Shown here: positions 17,608 through 26,993 of the stretch, one piece after another
Position numbering within the stretch: position 1 is the first letter of the stretch
How the letters are laid out: each line of letters starts with the position of its first letter
DNA from: an uncultured Bacteroidales bacterium
Lineage (GTDB): Bacteria > Bacteroidota > Bacteroidia > Bacteroidales > UBA932
Assembly: GCA_934680015.1 (NCBI GenBank)
Contig: CAKUSP010000007.1
Coordinates: 59,294 to 123,293 of the forward strand
Direction: 5' to 3'
Length of the DNA: 64,000 nt
Program-made: the position numbers and the translations under genes
Notes under the pieces: generated by a model
Seen by the model: the letters and a program-made list of their open reading frames with translations, nothing else
Told to the model about the DNA's origin: nothing
The model's database searches: none

Positions 17608-20600
17608 ATGTCAGAAATCAGACTGAACAAATTAATGAAAAAATTCAACATCGGGCTTGTAGAATTAGTAAATTTTCTATCAAAGCACGGAGTAGATGTT
17701 GAAGAGAATCCTAATGCTAAAATAGAAGAATCTGCAGAAACCATGTCCTTGCTTACAAAAGCGTTCGCTAAGGACATGGAGGCTAAGCAGGCTGCCGATG
17801 AAGTAGATATCAAGATATCTAAGATTCTGGAAAACACTGTGAAAAAACCTAAGGAAACGGCAGAAGAGGAAGAAGAGCCGGAACAGATGGTAACTATAAA
17901 GACCAATACCTTATCTAATAATCCTCCTAAAAATGAGGCAGTTAAGGCTGAGTCGGCAAAAGAAGAAACAATCCAGAGCGAGCCTAGTATTAAGCCAGAG
18001 TCTGAGAAAGTAGAGTCGATAAAGGAGGAAAGCGTCGCTGTTGAGCATAAAATTGAGGTTAAGGAGGAGTTGCCTAAGACTGAAAACACAGTTGCTAAGG
18101 TAGATGAAGAAAAGCCTGAAGTGAAGCCAGTTGTGGAAATAAAAGCCGAAGTTAAGCCTATTCCTACAGTAGAAAAGAATATTGAGGCGCCTGTTATTAA
18201 AACTACTTTAGAAAATAAAATAACAGAAAAAACTCCCGTCGCGAAAGAAGAAAAATCACGGGGAGATGTTAAGCCAGCGAAGCCTGCGTATGAAAATAAA
18301 TTTGCAGGTGAGAAAAAAGACTTTAAAAAGCCTCATGAAAACAAGAAGCCTTTTACTCCTCAGCCTAAAGTAGTTACTTCCACACCGACCCCAGTGGAAA
18401 GGTCTGCCTCTTCGGAAAAAGTAGCTTCAACAGAAAATTCTGGTACTACGCTAAAGGTTGTGGGAAAGATAGACTTGAGTCAATTCGAGAGAAAACCATC
18501 TGGGAAAAAGCGTGAACGTATATCTAAGCAGAAGGTTGATTTGACAAAGGCAGGTCAGAATGCCACTAATAACAAGCCTAAACAGGGTAATCCTGGTCAG
18601 GCACAAAACAATTCTTCAAATAACAAGAAGAATAAAAATAAGCAGCGTAATAACAACAATAATAACGATCGTAACTTCCGCCCAGCTCTGACCGAGGCCC
18701 AACAGGAGGAAATGCAGAAGCAGATTCAAAAGCAGGTCAAGGAGACTTATGCTAAGATGAATGAGGGCAAGAAGAATAACTTCGGTGCTAAATATCGTAA
18801 GGAAAAGCGTGATGCGGCTGCAGCTAAGACCCAAGAGGAAATACAGCAGATGGCAGCGGAGAACAAGGTTCTAAAAGTTACTGAGTTCGTTACTGTAAAT
18901 GACCTTGCTACTCTTATGAACAATACTCCGGTAGTAAAGGTTATCGCGGCGTGTATGAGCCTGGGACTTATGGTGTCTATCAATCAGCGACTTGACGCAG
19001 AAGCTCTTGTGCTTGTGGCTGAGGAGTTTGGATACAAGGTTGAGTTCGTAACAGCTGGTATTACCGAAGAAATTAATTCCGTTACGGAAGAAGATAAAGA
19101 AGAGGATTTGGTTCCTCGCCCTCCTATTGTAACGGTTATGGGACATGTCGATCACGGTAAAACTTCGCTATTGGACTATATACGTAAATCCAATGTTATT
19201 GCAGGAGAAGCGGGAGGTATTACCCAGCATATAGGCGCATATAATGTAACCCTCGACAATGGACGTAAAATTACATTCCTAGATACGCCTGGTCATGAGG
19301 CCTTTACGGCCATGCGTGCCCGTGGAGCTCAGATGACCGACTTGGCCATTATCATAATAGCAGCAGACGATGCTGTGATGCCTCAAACGGTTGAAGCTAT
19401 AAACCATGCGCAAGCAGCTGGTGTGCCAATGGTCTTCGCTATAAATAAAATAGATAAGCCAGGGGCCAATTCCGACACCATCCGACGTCAGCTTTCTGAA
19501 ATGAACATCCTCGTTGAAGACTGGGGAGGAAAATACCAATGCCAGGAAATTTCTGCTAAGAGTGGTTTGGGTGTGGATAAATTGCTCGAAAAGGTGCTTT
19601 TGGAAACAGATCTTCTTGATCTTAAGGCCAATCCTAACAAGCTCGCGAGTGGCGCAGTTATAGAATCTTCTTTGGATAAGGGACGAGGCTATTTGGCTAC
19701 TATCCTGGTTCAGAATGGTACTCTGCATGTGGGAGATTGTATCCTATGCGGAAGCTTTTATGGAAGAGTAAAGAATATGTTTAATGAGCGTGGTCAGAAA
19801 GTTACCGAAGCAGGACCATCTACTCCTGTATCAGTGCTTGGCCTTAACGGAGCTCCAGCTGCAGGTGAAAAGTTCAATGTGCTTGCAGATGAAAAGGAAG
19901 CGAAGAGCATAGCTAATAAGCGCGAACAGCTCATACGTATACAGGGGATAAAGACTCAAAAGCATATGACTCTTGAGGAGATTGGCCGTCGTATCGCCAT
20001 CGGTAACTTCAAGGAACTTAACATTATCGTTAAGGGTGATGTGGATGGTTCAGTAGAAGCCTTATCTGATTCACTTATTAAACTCTCTACAGATGAGGTT
20101 AAGGTAAATGTCATTCATAAAGCTGTGGGTGCTATTTCTGAATCGGATATCCTACTCGCTCAAGCTTCTGACGCTGTGATCGTTGGCTTCCAGGTAAGAC
20201 CTTCTGTTGATGCACGTCGTGCTGCAGAAAAAGAGGGAATAGAAATTCGTTTGTATTCCGTTATCTATGACTGTATCAATGAAGTGAAGGATGGTATAGA
20301 AGGTATGTTGGAACCTGAGAAGAAAGAAGAGGTCATAGCTACGGCAGAGGTTAAACAAGTCTTCAAAATCAGTAAAGTGGGGACTATAGCCGGTTGCATT
20401 ATTCGCGATGGTAAGATGGTGGCCAAGGCTCAGGTTAGGCTTATTAGAGATGGTATAGTTATATATACAGGTGAGCTGTCATCTTTGCAGATAGGAAAGG
20501 ACTCTGTAAAGGAAGTGGGCGCTGGAAAGGAGTGTGGTATGGCTATCGCTGGATATAATGATATCAAAGAGGGTGATTTCATAGAGGCCTTCCACATTGT

Positions 20601-20622
20601 CGAGATAAAGAGAACTTTATAG
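17608..20622 (+). CDS. infB: Translation initiation factor IF-2
   Basis: IF-2 is the GTPase that brings initiator tRNA to the 30S subunit. The 1004-residue protein has an N-terminal IF2_N domain ([17 protein letters not shown]), a long charged Lys/Glu/Pro/Asn-rich linker (about 75-410, with an Asn-rich run near 340-350), and then the G domain with G1 [10 protein letters not shown]3 DTPGHEAF and G4 NKIDKPGA. Beta-barrel domains and the C-terminal tRNA-binding domain follow. Its stop is followed by the SRP RNA promoter. Confidence 0.97.
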   Translation: MSEIRLNKLMKKFNIGLVELVNFLSKHGVDVEENPNAKIEESAETMSLLTKAFAKDMEAKQAADEVDIKISKILENTVKKPKETAEEEEEPEQMVTIKTNTLSNNPPKNEAVKAESAKEETIQSEPSIKPESEKVESIKEESVAVEHKIEVKEELPKTENTVAKVDEEKPEVKPVVEIKAEVKPIPTVEKNIEAPVIKTTLENKITEKTPVAKEEKSRGDVKPAKPAYENKFAGEKKDFKKPHENKKPFTPQPKVVTSTPTPVERSASSEKVASTENSGTTLKVVGKIDLSQFERKPSGKKRERISKQKVDLTKAGQNATNNKPKQGNPGQAQNNSSNNKKNKNKQRNNNNNNDRNFRPALTEAQQEEMQKQIQKQVKETYAKMNEGKKNNFGAKYRKEKRDAAAAKTQEEIQQMAAENKVLKVTEFVTVNDLATLMNNTPVVKVIAACMSLGLMVSINQRLDAEALVLVAEEFGYKVEFVTAGITEEINSVTEEDKEEDLVPRPPIVTVMGHVDHGKTSLLDYIRKSNVIAGEAGGITQHIGAYNVTLDNGRKITFLDTPGHEAFTAMRARGAQMTDLAIIIIAADDAVMPQTVEAINHAQAAGVPMVFAINKIDKPGANSDTIRRQLSEMNILVEDWGGKYQCQEISAKSGLGVDKLLEKVLLETDLLDLKANPNKLASGAVIESSLDKGRGYLATILVQNGTLHVGDCILCGSFYGRVKNMFNERGQKVTEAGPSTPVSVLGLNGAPAAGEKFNVLADEKEAKSIANKREQLIRIQGIKTQKHMTLEEIGRRIAIGNFKELNIIVKGDVDGSVEALSDSLIKLSTDEVKVNVIHKAVGAISESDILLAQASDAVIVGFQVRPSVDARRAAEKEGIEIRLYSVIYDCINEVKDGIEGMLEPEKKEEVIATAEVKQVFKISKVGTIAGCIIRDGKMVAKAQVRLIRDGIVIYTGELSSLQIGKDSVKEVGAGKECGMAIAGYNDIKEGDFIEAFHIVEIKRTL

Positions 20623-20630
20623 AAGTAATA

Positions 20631-20662
20631 TTTGCACGATAGTGTAATAATTACTAAATTTG
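20631..20662 (+). promoter_or_regulatory. Promoter of the SRP RNA gene
   Basis: TTTG at 20631-20634 and TAAATTTG at 20655-20662 are 20 bases apart, a textbook Bacteroidota -33/-7 pair. The predicted start at about 20667 coincides with the 5' strand of the SRP RNA closing stem. Confidence 0.75.
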
Positions 20663-20665
20663 TGA

Positions 20666-20764
20666 AGGGAAAGTCGTACACGACCAGCTCCCTCTGAATT
20701 CCCCCAGGACCGGAAGGTAGCAAGGGCAGGAGGTTGTAGCGGTGCGATGTACTAAGCTTTCCCT
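20666..20764 (+). ncRNA. ffs: Signal recognition particle RNA, small bacterial (4.5S) type
   Basis: The conserved domain IV apical sequence is visible (CAGGACCGGAAGGTAGCA, about 20705-20722), flanked by paired arms. The 5' GGGAAAG (20667-20673) pairs with 3' CTTTCCC (20757-20763), closing a hairpin of about 100 bases. A run of T follows immediately and acts as terminator. This RNA binds Ffh to target membrane and secreted proteins. Ends are set from the closing stem and are approximate. Confidence 0.93.
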
Positions 20765-20777
20765 TTTTTTTGTTTTT

Positions 20778-22151
20778 ATGAAATCAGACATATTGATTAT
20801 AGGCGCTGGTGCTTCGGGTTTAATGGCTGCTTATGCTGCAGCAAAGACTCTTGTGGAGTCTGGAAGTGATGCATCAGTCGTTGTGCTTGAAAAGATGCCT
20901 AGACCAGCTAGGAAGATGATGATTACAGGGAAAGGGCGATGTAATTTTACTAATCTAAAAGACTGGAATGACTTTAGCTCTCATATACGCACTAATCCTA
21001 ATTTTGTCAAATCGGCTTTTTACGGATTTCCTCCTCAGAAGGTTATAGATTTTTTTACCACGCATGGTATGCCTTCAGTAGTGGAAAGAGGAGACAGGGC
21101 TTTCCCTTCTTCATATATAGCTTCGGATGTGGTGGATACATTGGTGAATGCTTGCCATGGTTATGGTGTAAAGATTGAGTGTGAGTCGGAAGTTAAATCT
21201 ATAGAAAAGGCTGAATCTTTTTTTAAGGTGGTTCTAGAAGATGGCTCTGTCTATTTGTCAAGAGTTTTGATTATAGCCACTGGAGGTTTGAGTTATCCTT
21301 CAACTGGATCTACAGGAGATGGCTATAGGTGGGCTGGTGAAATGGGGTATAAAATGATACCTGTTTTTCCTTCTCTTACGGCTCTTGTCCCTGACGGATA
21401 TAAAATCAGAGAAGATAAATCTTTACATATAGATAGAAGGACTAAGTTAAGTGAGTGGGGTAGTGCACTATGTGGAATGCAGTTAAAGAATGTCGGACTT
21501 CAACTTTTAGTGCAGGATAATTTAATAGAAGAAGAGTTCGGCGATGTGGATTTCACGGATGGAGGAATAGAGGGCCCGATAGGCTTTCAACTTAGCCGTA
21601 AAGCTGTAAAATCACTCGTTAATGGCTCAAAAGTACGCGTCGTGTTAGATTTAAAACCAGGCGTTACTTTGACAGACCTTACTACCAGAATTAAAGAAAT
21701 ATGGAGCGAGATAGATAAAGATCCTCGTAGTGCTCATATTAGAGAAAAGGAGCGATTAAGGATTTTGCTTGGGAAACTTATGCCGTGGGAACTTATTCCA
21801 GCCTTCAGCTTAAGCCATCCGGAGATTATTACATTAGAGCGTCGTTCTAGAACTCAGACAAAGGTGTGGATTAATCTAGTTAGCATATCTAAGGCTCTGA
21901 AAAGTTGGACATTTGATATTGTTGGCTATGTAGGCTATGAACGTGCCGTAGTTACAGCAGGAGGTATAGATACCAGCCAGTTTGTTTCTAAGACTATGGA
22001 GTCTCGACTAGATAAAGGACTATACATGTGCGGTGAATTGATGGACATAGATGCTGATACAGGAGGATATAATCTTCAATTGGCCTTCTCAACAGGTCAT
22101 CTTGCAGGAGAGAGTGCCGCTAAAAGTCTTGTATTGGATAGCCAAAAATAA
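20778..22151 (+). CDS. HI0933/BaiN-family NAD(P)/FAD-dependent oxidoreductase
   Basis: This 457-residue flavoprotein begins with a dinucleotide-binding fold (ILIIGAGASGLMAAYAA), followed by the family motifs MPRPARKMMITGKGRCNFTN, IIATGGLSYPSTGSTGDGYRWA and, near the end, CGELMDIDADTGGYNLQLAFSTG. Members of the family are annotated as aminoacetone-oxidase-like or bile-acid dehydroxylation oxidoreductases; the true substrate is unknown here. The ATG at 20778 was chosen because an earlier in-frame start at 20742 falls inside the SRP RNA. Confidence 0.87.
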   Translation: MKSDILIIGAGASGLMAAYAAAKTLVESGSDASVVVLEKMPRPARKMMITGKGRCNFTNLKDWNDFSSHIRTNPNFVKSAFYGFPPQKVIDFFTTHGMPSVVERGDRAFPSSYIASDVVDTLVNACHGYGVKIECESEVKSIEKAESFFKVVLEDGSVYLSRVLIIATGGLSYPSTGSTGDGYRWAGEMGYKMIPVFPSLTALVPDGYKIREDKSLHIDRRTKLSEWGSALCGMQLKNVGLQLLVQDNLIEEEFGDVDFTDGGIEGPIGFQLSRKAVKSLVNGSKVRVVLDLKPGVTLTDLTTRIKEIWSEIDKDPRSAHIREKERLRILLGKLMPWELIPAFSLSHPEIITLERRSRTQTKVWINLVSISKALKSWTFDIVGYVGYERAVVTAGGIDTSQFVSKTMESRLDKGLYMCGELMDIDADTGGYNLQLAFSTGHLAGESAAKSLVLDSQK

Positions 22152-22211
22152 ATCCGTGACATCCTTTTGGCGTGTGACGCAATAAGAAAACACGGAATAA
22201 TATGCTTTGAA

Positions 22212-22232
22212 AATAGGCTCATACAGCCTATT
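22212..22232. terminator. Candidate hairpin terminator, possibly bidirectional
   Basis: AATAGGCT (22212-22219) and AGCCTATT (22225-22232) form a perfect 8-bp stem with a 5-base loop. The downstream plus strand is AT-rich but lacks a continuous T-run; the minus-strand side continues TTTTC. It may end the flavoprotein transcript or minus-strand transcription from nhaA that passes the tRNA gene. Confidence 0.4.
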
Positions 22233-22250
22233 ATTATTAATATTTTTTAT

Positions 22251-22258
22251 TATATTTG
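22251..22258 (+). promoter_or_regulatory. -7 promoter element of tRNA-Thr
   Basis: TATATTTG matches TAnnTTTG and ends 10 bases before the mature tRNA 5' end. No TTTG was found at the -33 position. Confidence 0.55.
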
Positions 22259-22268
22259 CACTCCCAAA

Positions 22269-22341
22269 GCCACTTTAGCTCAGTCGGTAGAGCAGCGCAT
22301 TCGTAACGCGCAGGTCGCGAGTTCGAGCCTCGTGAGTGGCT
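22269..22341 (+). tRNA. tRNA-Thr (anticodon CGT)
   Basis: A full cloverleaf can be drawn. The acceptor stem is GCCACTT with GAGTGGC (one T-G pair), the D arm GCTC/GAGC, the anticodon loop TTCGTAA with anticodon CGT reading ACG, and the T arm GCGAG/CTCGT with loop TTCGAGC, which contains one weak pair. The anticodon stem has an A-C opposition at its base. The discriminator is T and CCA is not encoded. The nhaA stop on the opposite strand begins at the next base. Confidence 0.94.
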
Positions 22342-23736
22342 CTAAGAATTACGGCGCTTTTGTATTGCATTCACTATGCATACAAAGGCGCTTCCTATTA
22401 TGGCGGAACATAGTGAGCCAAGTAGCACGGCTATCTTACCTGTGGCTCTCATATTCTCCATAAGTTCGGGCGCTTGGTCTCCGAAAGACAGTGTATCTAC
22501 AAATATGCTCATCGTGAACCCTATTCCTCCTAAACATGCTACAGCGAAGAACATAGGCCAACTCGTCCCTTTCGGCTTTTCGCCAATTTTTAGTTTTACG
22601 CTTAACCAGCTAAGCAGTGTTATACCAAGAGGCTTTCCTATCATTAGGCCTAACATTATGCCTATAGCCACATTGCTGGCTGATGAAAGAGCACTTGGAT
22701 CTAGTCGTACGCCTGCATTGGCCAATGCAAAAAGAGGCATTATAAGGAAATTGACCCATGGTGATAGTGCGCGTTCAAGCGTGTAACTCATGTTCATGGA
22801 GCCGTTGACGGTACGCTTAAGTTCCCTTAAGTAGTGTCTTTGTGGCCCATTAGGGAAGCCCATCCCTGATTCAATATTGTCGTATTGGTTAAAATTGGCC
22901 CAAGAATCTTTCAGCCTAGAATATACGCCTTCTTTATCATAACGTGCTTTATTAGGTATGATGAATGCCATTACTACGCCAGACATGGTTGCGTGTATGC
23001 CTCCATAGTAGAAAAGCACCCATATTGCGAATGCAATGACAAGGTAAGGAAGCATCCTCTTTTCGCCCAGCTTTCTAAGTATTAGAGCAATACCTATCAT
23101 GGCCAAGGCTATAAGAATAAGTGTTAAGTTGAGTTGTCCGCCATAGAATAAGGCAACCACTAATATTGCGATCAAATCATCTGCTATTGCAAGTGCTGTA
23201 AGGAATACCTTCATAGCTACAGGGACTTTATCCCCAAGTGCTGAAAGTATGCACACGGCAAAGGCGATATCCGTAGCAGTAGGAATTCCCCATCCACTTG
23301 CGCCTGGTCCGGAATGATTTACTATAGTGTATATTATGGCTGGACATACTACTCCACCGAACGCGGCGATGATGGGGAGAATGGCTTTTTTAGGAGAAGA
23401 AAGTTCTCCATATGCAACTTCTCTTTTAATTTCTAGACCGACTGTAAAGAAAAATACTACCATGAGTATGTCGTTTATGAATTTGCCGACATTCATGTTT
23501 TGAGGGAAGCTGACATTTACTGCTCCGTCAGGACTTTTTAGTTTAATTATGAGATCAGTATTTAAAATGTCTTGATAAAGGTCTCTTGTCAAAGGAAGAT
23601 TGGCAAGAAGTAAAGCTACGGCTACGCATATAATTAGAAGCACGCCTTGGAACCAAGGCTTCTGTGTCAGATTATGACTTTTTTCGTGAAATATTTTTCT
23701 GGTTTTATTCCAGTAATAAATAGGAATCAGTTTCAT
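22342..23736 (-). CDS. nhaA: Na+/H+ antiporter NhaA
   Basis: This 464-residue polytopic membrane protein exchanges sodium for protons. It has about 12 hydrophobic segments and the family signatures FFFTVGLEIKREVAYGEL, GWGIPTATDIAFAVCILSALG and FLTALAIADDLIAILVVALFY; the ADD aspartate pair is the ion-binding site in NhaA. A hydrophilic insertion near residues 270-320 is longer than in E. coli. It lies 1 base downstream of the FAH-like gene and ends directly against the tRNA-Thr gene. Confidence 0.95.
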   Translation of the reverse strand: MKLIPIYYWNKTRKIFHEKSHNLTQKPWFQGVLLIICVAVALLLANLPLTRDLYQDILNTDLIIKLKSPDGAVNVSFPQNMNVGKFINDILMVVFFFTVGLEIKREVAYGELSSPKKAILPIIAAFGGVVCPAIIYTIVNHSGPGASGWGIPTATDIAFAVCILSALGDKVPVAMKVFLTALAIADDLIAILVVALFYGGQLNLTLILIALAMIGIALILRKLGEKRMLPYLVIAFAIWVLFYYGGIHATMSGVVMAFIIPNKARYDKEGVYSRLKDSWANFNQYDNIESGMGFPNGPQRHYLRELKRTVNGSMNMSYTLERALSPWVNFLIMPLFALANAGVRLDPSALSSASNVAIGIMLGLMIGKPLGITLLSWLSVKLKIGEKPKGTSWPMFFAVACLGGIGFTMSIFVDTLSFGDQAPELMENMRATGKIAVLLGSLCSAIIGSAFVCIVNAIQKRRNS

Positions 23737-23737
23737 A

Positions 23738-24304
23738 TTAAAATATAATCTTAAAGTTTAGAGTATGATTATCACAGTAATATGCATCTATTTGAGATAC
23801 AGTCTCATCTTTAGAACATATCATTGATACTGGCTCGACCTCTATTGCTATTAGATCGCCGGTCCTAAGGTAACAGATGGAGGACGCCTTTTCAATAGCT
23901 TGCTCTATTATTTGAACAGAGTCTGCTTGTCTTTGATATATTGTTTTGTCATTCTTTTTTATAACGAATTCATTCGTCGGGTTTCCTAGTGTGATGAAAG
24001 AGTATAGCGGATATGGAAGAAATGAGGTGTGATCCATGCAGCTAGCGCATGCCCATCCCTGTTGTGGTATATCTAATAGGTCCGTCGGATAAAGTAATAT
24101 GCCATATCCTATAGCATCATAGTATCTGGATGCGAATTCGTAAGAGATACTGCGTCCAGGTTTGCTTATTCTTGCGAATAGAACAGGGGTATATTTAAGG
24201 GAGTGAATGAATTCTGGAACATATAGATCTTCACCATCTCTTTCCCATGTGGTATCAGGTCTTACTATTATATTCCCTGTCGCTGAAAGTACTACTATAT
24301 TCAT
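23738..24304 (-). CDS. Divergent fumarylacetoacetate hydrolase-like protein
   Basis: This is a 188-residue protein with weak resemblance to the FAH fold: a core segment ISYEFASRYYDAIGYGILLYPTDLL recalls the E-x-x-x-R-Y-Y-D-A-x-x-x-G motif, and GDLIAIEVEPV recalls the C-terminal GD-L-I element. The metal-binding E-x-E...D set normally seen in active FAH enzymes is not evident, so it may be non-catalytic. A TTG at 24310 is also in frame; the ATG at 24304 is preferred. It is cotranscribed with nhaA. Family assignment is moderate. Confidence 0.5.
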   Translation of the reverse strand: MNIVVLSATGNIIVRPDTTWERDGEDLYVPEFIHSLKYTPVLFARISKPGRSISYEFASRYYDAIGYGILLYPTDLLDIPQQGWACASCMDHTSFLPYPLYSFITLGNPTNEFVIKKNDKTIYQRQADSVQIIEQAIEKASSICYLRTGDLIAIEVEPVSMICSKDETVSQIDAYYCDNHTLNFKIIF

Positions 24305-24392
24305 AACCAATTTTAAACTTTCTCAAGCGTTAACTTGGAGTGGGGTTTACCACCTTTTTTTTATATTTTATAATTGCGAAAATTTTCGGGCA

Positions 24393-24400
24393 CAAATGTA
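24393..24400 (-). promoter_or_regulatory. -7 promoter element for the FAH-like gene and nhaA
   Basis: On the minus strand this reads TACATTTG, an exact TAnnTTTG match, about 90 bases before the start codon. No -33 partner was recognised. Confidence 0.4.
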
Positions 24401-24470
24401 AACAAAAAATACAGTTCTTGTAGTGTGATTATAGGACTTTTTTGCTCCCGTTAAAAATGTAATGTTATAT

Positions 24471-24500
24471 TTTGAATGTTTGACCAAAGTGTTAAATTTG
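24471..24500 (+). promoter_or_regulatory. Promoter of the PlsC-family gene
   Basis: TTTG at 24471-24474 and TAAATTTG at 24493-24500 are separated by 18 bases. The -7 box ends 8 bases before the ATG at 24509, so the transcript would have almost no leader. Confidence 0.6.
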
Positions 24501-24508
24501 TACCCATT

Positions 24509-25330
24509 ATGAAAATTAAAGATATCAAATATCCCGATTATCCTTTCACCAGGATGGTGAAAGTAAAAGTTAAGGATTCTTCAAAGGGACGCTTTCAGTT
24601 TGATGATTCGTATCCTTACCTTGATGATAGTTTTTCTTATAAGTTTAATAGATTATTAAATGCTTTTGTACTCAGGTGGTTAGATAATGTATATCATAGA
24701 GTATGCTTGGGACTTAGAATAGAAGGAAGGGAGATACTAAAAAAATATAAGAAGGAATTGGCAAATGGTGGAGTTTCCGTATGTAATCATGTTTTTCGTG
24801 AGGATCTTGTAATGGTGTGCAGGGCCTTGGGAAAATATAGGAAAATGCATGTTCCGATATATGCTAAACATCTAAATAATAGTAGAATGTATTATTGGAT
24901 GTTAAGATATATGGGTGGAATTCCTATAGGGGAGACCATGTCTGGGATGAAGGCCTTTAATACAGCTCTTGATACATATCACGCAAGGGGAGAGTGGATA
25001 CATGTCTTTCCAGAGGAAGTAAGATGGGATTTTTATCCTTACATTAGGCCGTTTAGAAAGGGTCCATTTACTATGGCCTATAAGTACAATTGTCCTTTGG
25101 TCCCACTGGTGATTACTTTTAGAAAGAGAACAGGTATTTTTCGCCTGACCGGTCCTAAGGATATGCCTCTATTTACTATAAAAATTCTCGAGCCTGTGTT
25201 CCCTGATAGAACAAAAACTCGAGAAAGTGAGGTTAATCGTATGCTAGAAACTGCTCATCAAAGGATGGTTGAAGGCGCTGGAATAAAAAATAACCCTTGG
25301 CCAGCTAATCCTTGTGAGTTAGACGCTTAA
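24509..25330 (+). CDS. 1-acylglycerol-3-phosphate acyltransferase-like protein (PlsC family)
   Basis: This 273-residue protein carries the acyltransferase HX4D motif (H94 to D99 in NHVFRED) and a second block (VFPEEVRW) in the position of the substrate-binding F-P-E-G motif, with Glu for Gly. It probably transfers an acyl group to a lysophospholipid or related lipid at the membrane. The start at 24509 is preferred over 24476 because the earlier one lies within the promoter. Its 3' end overlaps the convergent GH3-family gene by 26 bases. Confidence 0.75.
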   Translation: MKIKDIKYPDYPFTRMVKVKVKDSSKGRFQFDDSYPYLDDSFSYKFNRLLNAFVLRWLDNVYHRVCLGLRIEGREILKKYKKELANGGVSVCNHVFREDLVMVCRALGKYRKMHVPIYAKHLNNSRMYYWMLRYMGGIPIGETMSGMKAFNTALDTYHARGEWIHVFPEEVRWDFYPYIRPFRKGPFTMAYKYNCPLVPLVITFRKRTGIFRLTGPKDMPLFTIKILEPVFPDRTKTRESEVNRMLETAHQRMVEGAGIKNNPWPANPCELDA

Positions 25331-26993
25331 ATATATTTTCCTTTTCTTTATTCTGCATGAGATGGACGATTTTGAATTGGCCATCTCTCATGCCTTTATT
25401 TAGGCTTTCTTGTTTGAATGCTCTAAAACTATCACCGATTAGACGGAAAGTTTTAGGCTCTTTAAGGCGAAGCGATTTTCTCTTCGCTGCGTATTCCGTG
25501 TTATAGTCCTGAAGAGTATGATCCACCATTTCAGAAAATTCGTCGGCGGTCTTTTGATCTACTGATTTATCGAATTCGTAAAAAAAGTCGTAACGTGATT
25601 TCTCCACATCGGCAAAGCCTGCAAAGAACTTCGCTTTAAGCGATTTTTTTCGTTCTGCTTTATGCACTGCATCTATGAATTGCTTCTCATACAACTTTTC
25701 GCCAGTTATACTTACTATGCCATTTATTTTTTGTATCATGTGTATAGTAGGCGTGTTTTTGTATTTAGGTCCTGCAACGAGCAGGTCATTCATATTGTAT
25801 CTATACAAGCCATTGAATGTGGTAATGTATGGACAGTAATTTTTCCCCTCTTCCAATTCATGTAACATCTTAAAGTGTGGCGATGGACTATTCAATTCAC
25901 TTTCTTCCACAAATTCCAAAAAGTGAAATTGGGCGAAAGGAACAGACCAATTGGAGCCATCGAAAGGCATACCGAACCTGCATTCGGAAGCAAAATATCC
26001 TATCTCGATGTGTTGTATGTTTGCTGGAAACGCATCTATAAATTTATCGATATAAATCTGGGTGTTGCCGCATTTCCACGTGTTTAGCGCGGCTATCTTA
26101 GGCCAATAGTGCTTAGGTAGAGGATGTCCATAGAGTTCTTTTAGCTTCTGTAACTCGTCGGCACGTTTCGGATTAGGTTTTATAAGCTTAGCTACTCTTT
26201 CACGTATGTCATCTTCTATTGCTACTTTTTTACTTAATGTACCATGCCGAATATCATCAATGTAATCGTCATAGAACTCTTCGGCGTTCTTCAGTAGTTC
26301 TGTGATTGTAGAAGGATTGGCCGTTAGAATAAATGAAATGTCTCTGTGTTCTATCGCAAGGCGCATCATGGCATAGTAACGCGCTGTATAGTCGGAAATT
26401 TCTGAAAGATAGTAAGGATCGGCAATCTTTTTCCGTAGCATCTTAGAGGCAGAAGCCTGCGTGTAACCGGAGATGGAACCTACTGGTACACCTTCTTTAG
26501 TGTATCCCTCTATTGCCGGGCTAACTATTACTAAAAACTTGCCTCCCACAAGGTCAGGATTTCTCGATAATATCCAAAACCAAAGATTGGAAATCCTGTG
26601 CGACACTTCCTTATACTCCCATGACATGGGAAGGAATTTGGGCTTGGCCGTAGTTCCAGATGTAGTTGCGTACATAAAAGGCCTTCCCGGTATCAGTACA
26701 TTATGCTCTCCTGCCAATTGTCTGTCTACATAAGGACGAAAAGCTTCATATTCGCTAGCCTTGTTCTTTTCTCTAAATCTGGCTATAAGTTCTTCGTTAG
26801 AGTCAGCAGATAAGATGTAATCAAAACTATGTTCTTTACCATAAACGGTATCTTTATTATATGTCAAGATGTCTCTAAGCGTGGCACATGACGTCTCGTA
26901 TGGAGTTGATAGGGCCTTGTCCATACGCCTTTTCTCGGCTCCTCCTACTATCGAAAAATAAGCCTTAATGGCTTCTCCTATTATTTTCCCCAT
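25305..26993 (-). CDS. GH3 auxin-responsive-promoter family protein (ANL-type adenylating enzyme)
   Basis: This 562-residue protein belongs to the GH3 family, acyl-acid-amido synthetases related to ANL adenylating enzymes. Visible blocks are the nucleotide-binding YATTSGTTAKPKFLP near residue 110, HIEIGYFASECRFG in the middle, and LYRYNMNDLLVAGP with TGEKLYEKQF near the C-terminal domain. In plants the family conjugates hormones to amino acids; in Bacteroidota the substrate is not known. Its start overlaps the end of the exonuclease gene by 13 bases. Confidence 0.85.
   Translation of the reverse strand: MGKIIGEAIKAYFSIVGGAEKRRMDKALSTPYETSCATLRDILTYNKDTVYGKEHSFDYILSADSNEELIARFREKNKASEYEAFRPYVDRQLAGEHNVLIPGRPFMYATTSGTTAKPKFLPMSWEYKEVSHRISNLWFWILSRNPDLVGGKFLVIVSPAIEGYTKEGVPVGSISGYTQASASKMLRKKIADPYYLSEISDYTARYYAMMRLAIEHRDISFILTANPSTITELLKNAEEFYDDYIDDIRHGTLSKKVAIEDDIRERVAKLIKPNPKRADELQKLKELYGHPLPKHYWPKIAALNTWKCGNTQIYIDKFIDAFPANIQHIEIGYFASECRFGMPFDGSNWSVPFAQFHFLEFVEESELNSPSPHFKMLHELEEGKNYCPYITTFNGLYRYNMNDLLVAGPKYKNTPTIHMIQKINGIVSITGEKLYEKQFIDAVHKAERKKSLKAKFFAGFADVEKSRYDFFYEFDKSVDQKTADEFSEMVDHTLQDYNTEYAAKRKSLRLKEPKTFRLIGDSFRAFKQESLNKGMRDGQFKIVHLMQNKEKENIFKRLTHKD

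Noticed and set aside
24338..24362. GTGG/CCAC hairpin followed by T-run
   Set aside because: No plus-strand gene lies upstream to be terminated, and the stem is only 4 bp.
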